A stretch of DNA of 64,000 nucleotides from NCBI RefSeq assembly GCF_005795905.1, contig NZ_VAWE01000001.1, positions 4,701,001 through 4,765,000 on the forward strand. Direction: 5' to 3'. Source of the stretch: Streptomyces marianii (GTDB lineage Bacteria; Actinomycetota; Actinomycetes; Streptomycetales; Streptomycetaceae). A program made the translations under genes and the position numbers. The notes under the pieces are model-generated. The model made no database searches. It saw nothing but the letters and a program-made list of their open reading frames with translations, and was not told where the DNA came from. Of this stretch, positions 26,230 through 34,858 are shown piece by piece. The number at the start of each line of letters is the position of its first letter. The stretch's first letter is position 1.

Positions 26230-27111
26230 ATGGATGTGACCCGGCCGCGTGTGGGTGTTGCCGTGCTGACCACGGGCGACCGGATGCCCGAGTTGCTGGC
26301 TCTGCTGGAGTCGGTCGCGAAGCAGGACGAGCCCGCCGTCCGGGTGGTCGTCGTCGGGAACGGGACGGCGCTTGCGGGGTTGCCGGATGGCGTGACCGCA
26401 GTGGAGTTGGAGGGGAACCTGGGGGTGTCCGGCGGCCGCAACGTCGCGTGGCGGCGGCTGCGTGAGTTCGGGGATGTGGACGTGCTCGTGGACCTGGACG
26501 ACGACGGGTTGCTGATCGAAGCGGACGTGTTCCGTCGTATCGCAGACTTGTACGAGGCGGACGCTCGTCTGGGCATCGTCAGCTTCCGGATCGCTGACGA
26601 GACCGGCACCACCCAGCGGCGTCACGTGCCCCGTCTGCGGGCCAAGGACCCGATGCGGAGGGGAATGGTTACCACGTTCCTGGGCGGTGGGCACGCGCTG
26701 TCGATGCCGATGCTGGAGCAGACCGGCGGCTGGCCGGACGCGTTCTTCTTCACGCACGAGGAGACCGACTTGGCCTGGCGTGCGATCGACAGGGGCTGGG
26801 ATGTCCTCTACGAGCCGCAGCTCGTTCTCCAGCACCCGAAGACTTCGCCCGCGCGGCACGCGGTCTACTACCGGATGACGGCCCGGAACCGGGTGTGGCT
26901 TGCCAAGCGGCATCTGCCCGTCCCTCTCGTGCCGGTCTACCTGGGGGTGTGGGTAGTGCTGACCGTGGTCCGCACGAAGTCCCTGGCGGGACTGCGGGCC
27001 TGGTTCGGTGGTTTCGCCGAGGGTCTCCGGACCAGTGGGGGCCCTCGGCGTCCCATCAGGTGGCGGACGGTGTGGCGGATGTCCCGACTGGGCAGGCCGC
27101 CGGTTCTTTGA
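26230..27111 (+). CDS. family 2 glycosyltransferase
   Basis: A 293-residue GT-A fold glycosyltransferase from ATG 26230 behind gagggaag. Strand one is VGVAVLTTGDRMPELLALLE, the nucleotide-sugar-binding acidic motif is DLDDDG near residue 92, and the acceptor/catalytic segment is FFFTHEETDLAWRAIDRGW near residue 175. A weak hydrophobic stretch (LVPVYLGVWVVLTVV) near residue 240 may associate with the membrane. The last codons run directly into the tRNA fragment, so the natural 3' end may have been altered. The acceptor is unknown. Confidence 0.85.
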   Translation: MDVTRPRVGVAVLTTGDRMPELLALLESVAKQDEPAVRVVVVGNGTALAGLPDGVTAVELEGNLGVSGGRNVAWRRLREFGDVDVLVDLDDDGLLIEADVFRRIADLYEADARLGIVSFRIADETGTTQRRHVPRLRAKDPMRRGMVTTFLGGGHALSMPMLEQTGGWPDAFFFTHEETDLAWRAIDRGWDVLYEPQLVLQHPKTSPARHAVYYRMTARNRVWLAKRHLPVPLVPVYLGVWVVLTVVRTKSLAGLRAWFGGFAEGLRTSGGPRRPIRWRTVWRMSRLGRPPVL

Positions 27112-27162
27112 ACCGTCGTGGCAGCGATGTCACCGTGGGTTCAAATCCCACACCCACCGCCA
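27107..27162 (+). other. 3' half of a tRNA-Ser gene, probable att-site scar
   Basis: The sequence ends with a complete T arm (GTGGG at 27135-27139, loop ttcaaat, CCCAC at 27147-27151), the acceptor 3' strand ACCCACC at 27152-27158, discriminator G and an encoded CCA at 27160-27162. A long variable arm (gtggcagcgatgtcac) indicates a class II tRNA, most likely Ser. The 5' half, D arm and matching GGTGGGT are absent: the upstream sequence is glycosyltransferase coding DNA. Such a partial tRNA is the typical footprint of site-specific integration by an actinomycete integrative element. Confidence 0.75.
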
Positions 27163-27366
27163 GGTCAGCGTATGTGCTGGTCACAAGGGGTGTTCCGATT
27201 CCGGGGCGCCCCTTTCCCACGGACCTGTCTCACCGTGATTCGCCTCTGTCACGTCGTTGATCAGTGTCTGTGGACCAGGCGTGGACCAAGATCCGGCCCG
27301 CGGAGGACGAGAAAGCGCAGGTCACGACCACCGCTGTGGGCCATGCGTGGGCCATGTGCCCGACAA

Positions 27367-27413
27367 CGCGAAGGCGCCACCTCTCCCGGTATCGGTGAGG
27401 TGGCGCCTTCGCG
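27367..27413. terminator. 17-bp perfect hairpin, strong terminator candidate
   Basis: CGCGAAGGCGCCACCTC (27367-27383) pairs without mismatch with GAGGTGGCGCCTTCGCG (27397-27413) around a 13-nt loop. There is no U-tract, which is usual in Streptomyces. It lies just after the stop of a possible small minus-strand membrane gene (27418-27654) and 200 bp after the tRNA fragment. Confidence 0.7.
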
Positions 27414-27417
27414 GCTG

Positions 27418-27654
27418 TCACGCCAAGGGCGGCTGCGAGTGGAGGAGGGCTCCGAGCACCAGGACCAAGCCGACACCGACCAAGCGCGACCACACCGCCC
27501 AACCGACCCCGATCCCTGGCCGGAGGAACCTCGAAGACGCAGGCAGAGCCCAGCCGTCGCATCTCTGTCTCCAACGCCCAGGCCGGAACGAGGACGAGGT
27601 CCGTGACGAATGGAAGTAGCGTGGCTGAGGCCGGCGGGTGGTTGCTGGAGACAC
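27418..27654 (-). CDS. possible small membrane protein or its remnant
   Basis: A minus-strand frame ending FLRPGIGVGWAVWSRLVGVG and LVLVLGALLHSQPPLA stops immediately before the strong hairpin at 27367-27413. The C-terminal part is a plausible transmembrane helix, while the N-terminal half is Arg/Ser-rich and unconvincing, so the start is unknown and an internal start is likely. I do not recognise it. The rest of 27163-27886 shows no gene. Confidence 0.25.
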   Translation of the reverse strand: MSPATTRRPQPRYFHSSRTSSSFRPGRWRQRCDGWALPASSRFLRPGIGVGWAVWSRLVGVGLVLVLGALLHSQPPLA

Positions 27655-27827
27655 ACGTGGCGGGTGCTCGTTCGACGCACCGCCGTCGTGGCTGACTTTC
27701 GGTGGCTCAGGTCAGAACCCCTCTCCAACTCGACAACGTGAGGCGGGGGGTACGGCAGCACCCGCATCCGAGCGCGCCAACCGCCCCGGTACCATCGGCA
27801 CCGGGGTCCTGACCAGGACTTCCCCGA

Positions 27828-27869
27828 CCGGACCACCCGGAATGCTGTCCAGGCTGAGGGGTGGTCCGG
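27828..27869. terminator. hairpin downstream of the kinase-like fragment
   Basis: CCGGACCACCC (27828-27838) pairs with GGGTGGTCCGG (27859-27869), an 11-bp perfect stem with a 20-nt loop, ending 18 bp beyond the minus-strand stop at 27887. It probably terminated the original kinase-like gene. Confidence 0.6.
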
Positions 27870-27886
27870 TCTTTGGTTGTTGAGAA

Positions 27887-28520
27887 TCAGCTGAGGGCTT
27901 TACCCACCTCGTAGATGGTCGGCCGGTCTTCCGGGGCATAGCTGAGCATCGCGTCGATCAACTCGCCCGCCTCACCAGGAGCCTTTACAGGGCGACGCTT
28001 GCCGTTCGCCACGGCCTCTCTCTGGACGGGGCGCGGAGCGTCGTCCGGGTACTCGACAGCCCGCCAACCTGTGGCGGAGATGAGCAGCGATGCGCCGAGC
28101 GCGTAGATGTCAGCTTCCTGTGCCGGCTCAGCTTCTCCTGTAGCGAGCACGCTGCGCGCGATCTCCGGTGCTTCGTAGTGGACGAGGCAGCCGCGGAACG
28201 GGAAGTCGTACCCCTCGGGCACGGGTCCACCACGGGCAAGGGCGAGGTCGATGAGATGTGTCCGCTCCGGCCCGATGATGAAGTGGGCGGGCTGCACATC
28301 ACCGTGCGCCCAGCCCTTCGCGTGGAGGTCGGCCAGCGCTTCGACGCATTCCAGCGCCACACCGGTGTCCGGTGCGATGGACAAGTCCTGCTTACGGCAG
28401 GGCTCCCACAGCCTGTACAGGTCCGGTCCTTCATGCCACGGCTGGAAGTTCCACGTACCGCGCTCCCACTCGCCGTACGCGATGTCATCAAAGCCAAGGC
28501 GATGCAGGATGGCACCCTCA
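27887..28520 (-). pseudogene. C-terminal part of a protein-kinase-like gene
   Basis: About 210 residues at the end of a chimeric frame resemble a Hanks-type kinase C-lobe: a catalytic-loop-like HGDVQPAHFIIG, a degenerate magnesium motif (DLALARGG where DFG is expected), the APE-like HYEAPEIARS, and DIYALGASLL in helix F. The N-lobe, including the glycine loop and VAIK lysine, is missing because an ISAzo13-type element abuts at 28521. The natural stop and a terminator hairpin are retained. It is probably inactive or was already a pseudokinase before disruption. Confidence 0.7.
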
Positions 28521-30202
28521 CGGGCGGGAAGGGCCCCGGTGTCGAGGAATCCGATCAGTTGGTCCGGCTCGGTGAACAGCAGTGTTGTCGGTTCCACCTT
28601 GACCTTGTGGCCGTCCAGGAGGCGGCGGGTCTCGGTGATCACCGGGCTGATGACCCGGTCGGTGACCTCCAGCATCTCCGCCAGGACGCGTTGGGGACAG
28701 ACCTGACGCAGGTAGAGCAGGGTCAGCAGGATGCGGTCGCGGCCGGTGAAGAGGGGCTTGCCGTGGTCGGCGGCCGCCTTGCGACGCGGTCCGCCCCGCT
28801 GCTGGAAGCAACGCCGCTCGCGCTCCGCCTCCTGGGCGGGGGCGAGCCGGGCCGTCACATCGTCGAGTTCGGTTGCGCTCATCCCGGTCAGGCGGGGGTC
28901 GTCCAGCAGGTCCAGGACTTTTCTGCGTCCCGGCACCGCTGAAGTCGGCCCGCTTCCCGGCGGTGACGGCTCCGTGGTGGTCAGGGGCGCGGGACGGAGC
29001 GTGTAGTTCCAGCTGCCGCGAGCCTTGTGGGGTTCCAGGGGCAGGGCTTTCATACGGGCCTTGCTGATGGCGACGCCGAGCGGGTAGGAGCGGGTGTCGA
29101 GCTCGGCCTGGACGCGCAGCCCGCTGCGGGTGGTGGTGGAGGCGATCGCGTTCACGATGACTTCGTGGCTGGTCAGCGGCCTGCCGCGCCAGTTCATGGT
29201 GATGTGGGAGAAGAGTCGGTGCTCGATCTTGTTCCACTTCGAAGTGCCGGGCGGAAAGTGGCAGACTGTGATCGCCAGCCCCGTGTCGGCGGCGAGCGCG
29301 GCCAGTTCCGCTTTCCAGGCGCGGTAGCGGTAGCTGTTGGAGCCGCCCGCGTCCGCGGTGATCAGCAGCCGGGCGGCGGCCGGGTAGTCGAGCTGGCCGC
29401 GGGCCTGCCACCAGCGGCGGATCGTGGCCACGGCGAAGGCAGAGGTGTTGTGATCGACTCCGACGCTGACCCATCCGGCGTCAGCGGCCAGGTCGTAGAC
29501 GCCATAGGGGATCGCGGTCTCGCCCTTCGGCCCGGTGAAGAAACTGTGATCCTCGACCCGGACCGGCTCGCCCTTGGGCCGCCACTCACGTCCAGTGTTC
29601 GGCAGCTGCCCGAGCATCTCCTTCTTCTTGGCGTCGACACTGATCACCGGCTCGCCCGCGGCCTGGAACACCTTGACCTGATCGTTGATGTAGTGAAACT
29701 GCGCGTCCCGATCCGGATGCTGGTCTCCTTCCAGCGTCTTGGCGTTCGCCTGCAGGCTGAAGCCGTTCTCCCGCAGAAGCCGGCCGACGGTCACCGGCGA
29801 GACACGGTGCCCTCGCCTCGTGAGCTCCGCCGCAAGACGCCGCAGTGACTTCGTCGTCCAGCGCAGCGGCGACGTCGGATCGCCGCGCTCGTCCGGCTCG
29901 ACCAGGCTCAACAGGGCGCGCAGCAGCCCCGGATCCAGCTCGGTCGCGCTCTTGCGCCCGCCGCCCGGCCTACGGATCCGGCCTTCTGCCAGCAACTCGC
30001 CGCCCGCCTCCAACTCGAAGACACCCTTGCGTACGGTGCTCTCGCTCGCCCCGGCGATCCTGGCCACGGCCCTCACCCCGCCGTGGCCCAGCAATCTCGC
30101 CTCAGTCGCGAGCGCGAGCCGACGCTGCCGCTCGTTCAGGTGAGGTAGCAACACCTCGAATCGAACAGCGAGTTGAGCCAGCACCGCGTCCTTGATCGCC
30201 AT
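27887..30202 (-). CDS. chimeric ORF: ISAzo13-family transposase fused in frame to a kinase-like C-terminus
   Basis: A 771-residue open frame. Residues 1-400 are an ISAzo13-type DDE transposase: LGHGGVRAVARIAGASESTV near the N-terminus, ISVDAKKKEMLGQLPNTGRE, LLITADAGGSNSYRYRAWK and FPPGTSKWNKIEHRLFSHIT with the final catalytic Glu. Residues about 430-560 are a helix-turn-helix domain (DRILLTLLYLRQVCPQRVLA). From about residue 561 the frame continues without interruption into a protein-kinase-like tail from a different gene. Whether a fusion protein is made is unknown; the frame could be open by chance. Confidence 0.75.
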   Translation of the reverse strand: MAIKDAVLAQLAVRFEVLLPHLNERQRRLALATEARLLGHGGVRAVARIAGASESTVRKGVFELEAGGELLAEGRIRRPGGGRKSATELDPGLLRALLSLVEPDERGDPTSPLRWTTKSLRRLAAELTRRGHRVSPVTVGRLLRENGFSLQANAKTLEGDQHPDRDAQFHYINDQVKVFQAAGEPVISVDAKKKEMLGQLPNTGREWRPKGEPVRVEDHSFFTGPKGETAIPYGVYDLAADAGWVSVGVDHNTSAFAVATIRRWWQARGQLDYPAAARLLITADAGGSNSYRYRAWKAELAALAADTGLAITVCHFPPGTSKWNKIEHRLFSHITMNWRGRPLTSHEVIVNAIASTTTRSGLRVQAELDTRSYPLGVAISKARMKALPLEPHKARGSWNYTLRPAPLTTTEPSPPGSGPTSAVPGRRKVLDLLDDPRLTGMSATELDDVTARLAPAQEAERERRCFQQRGGPRRKAAADHGKPLFTGRDRILLTLLYLRQVCPQRVLAEMLEVTDRVISPVITETRRLLDGHKVKVEPTTLLFTEPDQLIGFLDTGALPAREGAILHRLGFDDIAYGEWERGTWNFQPWHEGPDLYRLWEPCRKQDLSIAPDTGVALECVEALADLHAKGWAHGDVQPAHFIIGPERTHLIDLALARGGPVPEGYDFPFRGCLVHYEAPEIARSVLATGEAEPAQEADIYALGASLLISATGWRAVEYPDDAPRPVQREAVANGKRRPVKAPGEAGELIDAMLSYAPEDRPTIYEVGKALS

Positions 30203-30256
30203 ATCAGGTCAACGAGGCGGAACTCAGGAAGCAATACCTTGTTCGCGTACGGGTCC
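28521..30256 (-). mobile_element. ISAzo13-type element, copy 1 (3' truncated)
   Basis: A 1,736-bp block that appears identical, in inverted orientation, to 34859-36594. It starts (at 30256, minus strand) with the terminal sequence GGACCCGTA and carries the transposase start at 30202. At 28521 it passes directly into the kinase-like fragment, so its right end is missing. Outside its left end, at 30248, lies half of an IS256-type transposase gene. Confidence 0.85.
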
Positions 30257-31025
30257 AATGAACGCGGCAGCGCTGGTGGGCGGCTCCGATCATGACCTTG
30301 CCGATGGCGGCGACCAGGCCGAGGTGCTGGTCGGCGATGACCAGGCGGACCCCGGACAGACCGCGCTCGCGCAGGGAGCGCAGGAAGGTGGTCCAGAACG
30401 CCTCGGTCTCGCTGTCGCCGACCATCAGGCCCAGCACTTCGCGTCCGCCGTCCTCGGTGATGCCGGTGGCGATGACGACGGCCTGGGACACGATCTGATG
30501 GTTCACGCGGGCCTTGCAGTACGTCGCGTCCAGGTAGATGTAGGGGAAGCGGGTGTGGTCCAGCGGGCGGTTGCGGAAGGCGGTGAGGCTTTCGTCGAGG
30601 TCGCCGCAGATCCGGGAGACCTCGCTCTTGGAGATCCCGGTGTCCGCGCCCAGGGCCCTGACCAGGTCGTCGACGCTGCGGGTGGACACTCCGTGGACGT
30701 ATGCCTCGACGATGACGGCGTAGAGGGCCTGGTCGACGCGGCGCCTGCGTTCGAGCAGGCTGGGGAAGAAGGTGCCGGTGCGGACCTTGGGGATGGCCAG
30801 GTCCAGGTCGCCGGCCTGCGTGGTCAGTACTTTGTCGCGGTGACCGTTGCGCCAGGTCGTACGGGTGTCGGCGTGCTCGCCGGGCTCCGCGCCGATGTGG
30901 GCGGTGGCCTCGGCCTCGATGAGTTCCTGCAGGATCCGCTGGGCCAGGACCCTGATCAACTCGATTCCGTCCGCCGTACGCAGTGACTCCATCAGCCGGA
31001 GTAAGTCATGCTGGGACAAGGCCAT
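30248..31025 (-). pseudogene. IS256-family transposase, N-terminal half (copy A)
   Basis: From ATG 31025 the frame encodes the first two thirds of a mutator-type transposase: HADTRTTWRNGHRDKVLTT, GDLDLAIPKVRTGTFFPSLL, YVHGVSTRSVDDLVRALG, the first catalytic region YLDATYCKARVNHQIVSQ and GVRLVIADQHLGLVAAIGKV. After QRCRVHWT it enters the end of the ISAzo13-type element and stops. The block 30248-31134, including the 5' untranslated end, appears identical to 37011-37897. The C-terminal half with the catalytic Glu is absent from this copy. Confidence 0.9.
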
Positions 31026-31189
31026 CGCGTCACCTCTCTCAACGAGCTTCGCTACTCGGAGAGTTGCGCGATGGCCGCCTCATGACCAGGGGCTATGCGG
31101 AGATCGCTGCTACACCACTCGGCGGGACACCATCGGAGTTGACGGGGCGGTCGCCCATGAAGTCGCCGGGACGGCCCTCGACTCGGCGG

Positions 31190-31400
31190 GAGGTCGAGCC
31201 TGCCGCTCGACGCTCTTGCGCTCGGCCCGGGTGAAGTGCGCGGCCGGTGGGGTACGCGTTTCGTCCAGCACGGCCTGAACGGTCGATCCGGTGTTGGTGC
31301 GGGTGGCTGAGTTGGTCTGCTGCAGATCCTCGTGGCTGGTCAACGGCTGTCCGCGCAGGCTGTGGGGATCCGGGAGAACAGCCGGCGTTCCAACACCAGG
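31190..31400 (-). pseudogene. decayed ISAzo13-type transposase fragment
   Basis: The minus strand reads HSLRGQPLTSHEDLQQTNS and VQAVLDETRTPPAAHFTRAE, a diverged version of the GRPLTSHEVIVNAIAS and VQAELDTRSYPLGV region of the two complete-looking transposases here. A preceding frame reads LVLERRLFSRIP, so at least one frameshift separates the parts. Only about 60 codons are recognisable. It records an older insertion than the two identical copies. Confidence 0.65.
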
Positions 31401-31514
31401 CCCGGTGTCAGCCAACCCTGCAGTAGTCTCCTGAGGCGACGTCAGTCACGAGCTCAGGGCGCGCGGCGGCGCGGGTACACCAGATGATCGACGCCACGCG
31501 TTAGATTCCCCGGC

Positions 31515-33248
31515 ATGACAATGGACGGAGCCACCTGCGTCGTCAGCTCCCTCGCAGCCGAGGGCGTCGATCACCTCTTCATGGTCCCGGGCGGGCTGAA
31601 CGATCCCTTCATGCCGCCGATGACCGAGACTGAGGGCGTGCGTACTGTCGTGGCCGCCCACGAAGCCGGAGCGGCCTACATGGCCGATGGCTACGCCCGT
31701 GCTTCTGGTCGCCTCGGAGTCGCCTTCGGCATCGGCGGACCCGGTGTCACAAACATAGTGACCGCGCTTGCCGCGGCACGAGCCGACCGCTCCGCGCTTC
31801 TCGCCATCAGCGGCGAGGTCGCGACCGGTACGGAGGGGCGCGGTGCCTTCCAGGACGGAAGTGGCGCCGCACTGGATGACGTTTCCGTCCTTAGGCCGGT
31901 CACGGCCCGTAGTCTCAGCGTGAACTCGCCTGCCAACCTCCAGCCCTACCTGAGGGCTGCGGCACTCACCGCGCTGCGCGAGCGGGCGCCCGTACATCTG
32001 TCAATCCCGCTGGACGTTCAGCGTAGTGAACAGCTTGTGGACTGGACGCCGCTGCCCGAGGCAGCATATCGACCCCTGGCGATCGACCGGGAAGCGACCG
32101 ACGCCGCTCTGTCCGTTTTCTCCATGGATGCCCATGGGCAGCCTGCCGCGAATGTCATCATCCTCGCGGGACCGGGGGTACGCCACGCGAGAGCGGAAGC
32201 GGCTCTGATCGCCGCGGCGGAGCGCTTCGACATCCCCATTGCGACCACCCTCAGCGGGAAAGGGCTGGTGCCCGAAGACCACCCCCTCTCACTGGGCGTC
32301 TTCGGCTACGGCGGTTCGCGCTGGGCCAGCGAAGCGATTCTCGATCCCGCCGTCGAAGTACTTGTCGTCATTGGTTCGGGGCTGTCCCAGCGGGATACGT
32401 TGAACTGGGATCCGAAGATGTTGCCGGCGAGGGAACTCGTCCATGTCGAAGCTGATCCGGCACTCATCGGACGGACTTGGCCCTCGAGCCGGCCGGTCAC
32501 CGCCAGCCCGCGGGCCTTCCTCGAACTGCTCACCAGCGTCGACGGGTCGATCGCCGCCGGATTGGAGAGCGGCCGTTCGGCCCGGCAAGCGTTCCTGGGT
32601 GACGTGCGCGGCCGTGGGCCGCACGCCTACGAAGCGGAAGACACCACCCGAGACACCGAACCAATGCACCCGGCCCGTTTCGTCACGGAGGCCCGCGCTG
32701 CCTGCCCGCGCGAGACCGTGCTGTCAGTGGACTCCGGCGCTCATCGTGCCTGGTGCTCGCAGTACTGGCCCAGCTACGGTAGCGGGGACTACGTGTCGCT
32801 GGCGAACCTGGCCCCGATGGGCGGCGCAATCCCACTGGGAATCGGCGCCAAGATCGCCAGGCCCGAGCGTCCGATAGTGGTTGCCACGGGCGACGGCTGC
32901 ATGCTGATGCATGGTATGGAGCTCCATACGGCTGCCCGTTACAGCATCCCTCTCGTGATTCTCGTCTTCGACAACCACTCCTATGGAAACATCTGGTATC
33001 GGGCAAAAGAGATGGGCGCCGGACCTGAGGCGCTTACTGATATCCCCGGCCTCTCATGGCCGGAGTTCGCGCGCGCCATGGGCGCCGACGGTGTGGCGGT
33101 CTCCCACCCCGGCGAGGTGGGCGAGGCAGTGGCCCACGGGCTCACACAGAGCAAACCGTTCCTTGTATCGGCCCGGATCGACAAGCACTATCCCACGCCT
33201 ATCGCCCCGTGGCGTCAGGCCGTGGCGGAATGGGAGGACAGCCACTGA
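31515..33248 (+). CDS. ThDP-dependent acetolactate-synthase-like enzyme
   Basis: A 577-residue thiamine-diphosphate enzyme with the three-domain POX/ALS fold. The catalytic glutamate is in VAAHEAGAAYMADGYAR (Glu50), the central domain contains ILAGPGVRHARAEAALI, and the cofactor motif begins GDGCMLMHGMELHTA (Gly459-Asp460-Gly461) and ends about 28 residues later in VFDNHSYGN. Members decarboxylate 2-keto acids or join the product to a carbonyl. A biosynthetic IlvB role is unlikely because no regulatory subunit or ilv genes are present; a benzoylformate-decarboxylase- or glyoxylate-carboligase-like catabolic role fits better. It overlaps the next gene by one base. Confidence 0.88.
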   Translation: MTMDGATCVVSSLAAEGVDHLFMVPGGLNDPFMPPMTETEGVRTVVAAHEAGAAYMADGYARASGRLGVAFGIGGPGVTNIVTALAAARADRSALLAISGEVATGTEGRGAFQDGSGAALDDVSVLRPVTARSLSVNSPANLQPYLRAAALTALRERAPVHLSIPLDVQRSEQLVDWTPLPEAAYRPLAIDREATDAALSVFSMDAHGQPAANVIILAGPGVRHARAEAALIAAAERFDIPIATTLSGKGLVPEDHPLSLGVFGYGGSRWASEAILDPAVEVLVVIGSGLSQRDTLNWDPKMLPARELVHVEADPALIGRTWPSSRPVTASPRAFLELLTSVDGSIAAGLESGRSARQAFLGDVRGRGPHAYEAEDTTRDTEPMHPARFVTEARAACPRETVLSVDSGAHRAWCSQYWPSYGSGDYVSLANLAPMGGAIPLGIGAKIARPERPIVVATGDGCMLMHGMELHTAARYSIPLVILVFDNHSYGNIWYRAKEMGAGPEALTDIPGLSWPEFARAMGADGVAVSHPGEVGEAVAHGLTQSKPFLVSARIDKHYPTPIAPWRQAVAEWEDSH

Positions 33249-33832
33249 TGGCCCGGCTTCCAGACCCTGCCTCGCAAGCGAACCGCGAAGACCGCGCTGA
33301 AATGCAGCGAATGGCAGCTGTGCGCAGCCACGCAGACGGCCGACCGCAGCTCGCCGAGATCTATGTCGCCATGTTCAACAACCCGAAGGTCGCAAGAGCT
33401 GTCGGTGAGCTCGGTGAGCGGTTGCGGTTCCAGGGGCTTCTTCCGGACGACCTCCGCGAGACGGCGATCCTGCGCTTCTCCGCTCGCCGAGGCGCGGACT
33501 ACGAGTGGGCGCACCATGTACGCCCGGCAACCCAGGCAGGTCTCACTGCGGCACAGATCGAAGCGCTGGCCGGTGACGCCGTGCCCGCGAACACGACACC
33601 TGCCCAGCGCGCTGTCGTGCAGGCGGTCGACCACATCGCCGCCGACGACGAGATCCCTGCCGAGGTCCAAGACGCACTGGTCAAGGTCGTCGGAAATGCA
33701 GGGGTTGTGGAAATCGTGGCGCTCTGCGGGCTGTATTCCCTCATGGGTTATATGGCTACCGCATTCGACGTTTCCGTCGAACCCGGATTGCCGACGCCTC
33801 CTTGGCGGAAAGAGGGTCACGAGACACATTGA
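33248..33832 (+). CDS. carboxymuconolactone-decarboxylase-family protein
   Basis: A 194-residue AhpD/CMD-fold protein from ATG 33248, sharing one base with the upstream stop (TGATG), so the two are translationally coupled. Core motifs are YVAMFNNPKVARAVGELGER, LRETAILRFSARRGADYEW, AHHVRPATQAGLTAAQIEAL and a hydrophobic last helix. The CxxC peroxidase pair of AhpD is absent and a histidine pair (EWAHH) stands there instead, as in CMD-type decarboxylases. It probably acts on the product or substrate of the ThDP enzyme. Both genes use somewhat less GC-biased codons than the core genome. Confidence 0.87.
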   Translation: MARLPDPASQANREDRAEMQRMAAVRSHADGRPQLAEIYVAMFNNPKVARAVGELGERLRFQGLLPDDLRETAILRFSARRGADYEWAHHVRPATQAGLTAAQIEALAGDAVPANTTPAQRAVVQAVDHIAADDEIPAEVQDALVKVVGNAGVVEIVALCGLYSLMGYMATAFDVSVEPGLPTPPWRKEGHETH

Positions 33833-33862
33833 GCGACTCTGTCGGGGATCTTGAGCGTGACC

Positions 33863-34390
33863 TCATTTGCCTTGTCGCCACCAGCATTCCCAGCTCATGC
33901 CGCGGGCGTTGAGGTATTGCTGGAAGGCCGTCGGGGAGCGAGAGCGGTGGGGGTGTCGAGTTGTGCGTGAGGCGAGGCGTTCGATGTTGATCGCGATGCC
34001 GGTCAGGACGTGCTGTACGTGTGTTTTGCGGATGCCGTGGTAGCGGCTGCGTCGGGCCTGGTGTCCGTTGGTGAACTCGCAGATGGTGCCTTCGACGCCG
34101 GATCGGGTGGCGTAGAGCCGTTTCCACTGGGTGTCTTGCTGGTCTGTGCGGTTCCGGGCCTGGAGCTCGTGGAGGGGTCGGGGGAGGAAGTTCACGGTGC
34201 GGGCAGCGGTGCCGCGGGTGCAGGCAGACCGGTCGGGGCACGGGTTGCACTGGTGTGGGCGGAACCGGGCGACGGTGTAGGGAGCCATGGCCGGTGGCTC
34301 GAGCCAGATGTGGCTGGTCTCGCCGTTGGCGCAGGTGACCTGGCGCTGGTCGAAGTCGATGGAAGTCGTCCCGGGTGAAGCCGGACCGTT
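33863..34390 (-). pseudogene. IS1182-type transposase C-terminal remnant
   Basis: The minus strand reads APYTVARFRPHQCNPCPDRS, then VEGTICEFTNGHQARRSRYH and VLTGIAINIERLA, the C-terminal region of IS1182-like transposases with the conserved EG near the last catalytic Glu. Upstream (MTKERSGFTRDDF) a frameshift precedes IDFDQRQVTCANGETSHIW. The N-terminal half is absent. It abuts the end of the IS256-type fragment at 34397. Confidence 0.8.
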
Positions 34391-34396
34391 CCTTGG

Positions 34397-34858
34397 TCAT
34401 GTCCCCTGTGGTGGTGTAGCCGGACCGATCTGGTCGTTGTTGGGGTAGATCTTGTCCATGCTGCCTTCGGGGAGGTGGCGGCGTGGGAAGGCGATCCACT
34501 CGTCGTGCATCTCGATGAGCACGGCGGTGGTGAGGCGTTCGAGAGCCTCGGGGTTGGGGAAGATCTGCACGACGTCGGTCCGGCGTTTGATCTCGCGGTT
34601 GATCCGCTCCAGCGGGTTGGTCGACTGGATCTTCTTCCAGTGCCGATCAGGGAAGTCCGCGAACGCGGTCAGGTCCTCCTTCGCTTCCAGGAGCATGGAC
34701 CTGACCTTGGGGAACTGGCGGCCGAGCATGTCGGCGACGGTGTCGAGCTGGGCCCGGACGGCTGCGGCGTCGGGCTGGGCGAAGACCGTGCGGATGGTGG
34801 CCGCCACCATCTCCGCGGAATCCTTCGGGATCACCGCGAAGACGTTGCGCAGGAAGTC
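34397..34858 (-). pseudogene. IS256-family transposase, C-terminal half
   Basis: On the minus strand, after the ISAzo13-type terminus the frame reads DFLRNVFAVIPKDSAEMVAA, AQLDTVADMLGRQFPKV and WKKIQSTNPLERINREIKRR (the catalytic-Glu region), then TAVLIEMHDEWIAFPRRHLP. It supplies the half missing from copy B (37011-37788) and is separated from it by the 2.16-kb ISAzo13-type element. No intact IS256 gene remains in the window. Confidence 0.88.

Noticed and set aside
27230..27836. Several overlapping frames near the tRNA scar, one containing AWTKIRPAEDEKAQ
   Set aside because: Considered as an integrase C-terminus, but no catalytic motif (R, HxxR, Y) is visible in any frame.
28178..28942. Plus-strand frame opposite the transposase
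   Set aside because: Antisense shadow of the transposase-kinase frame.
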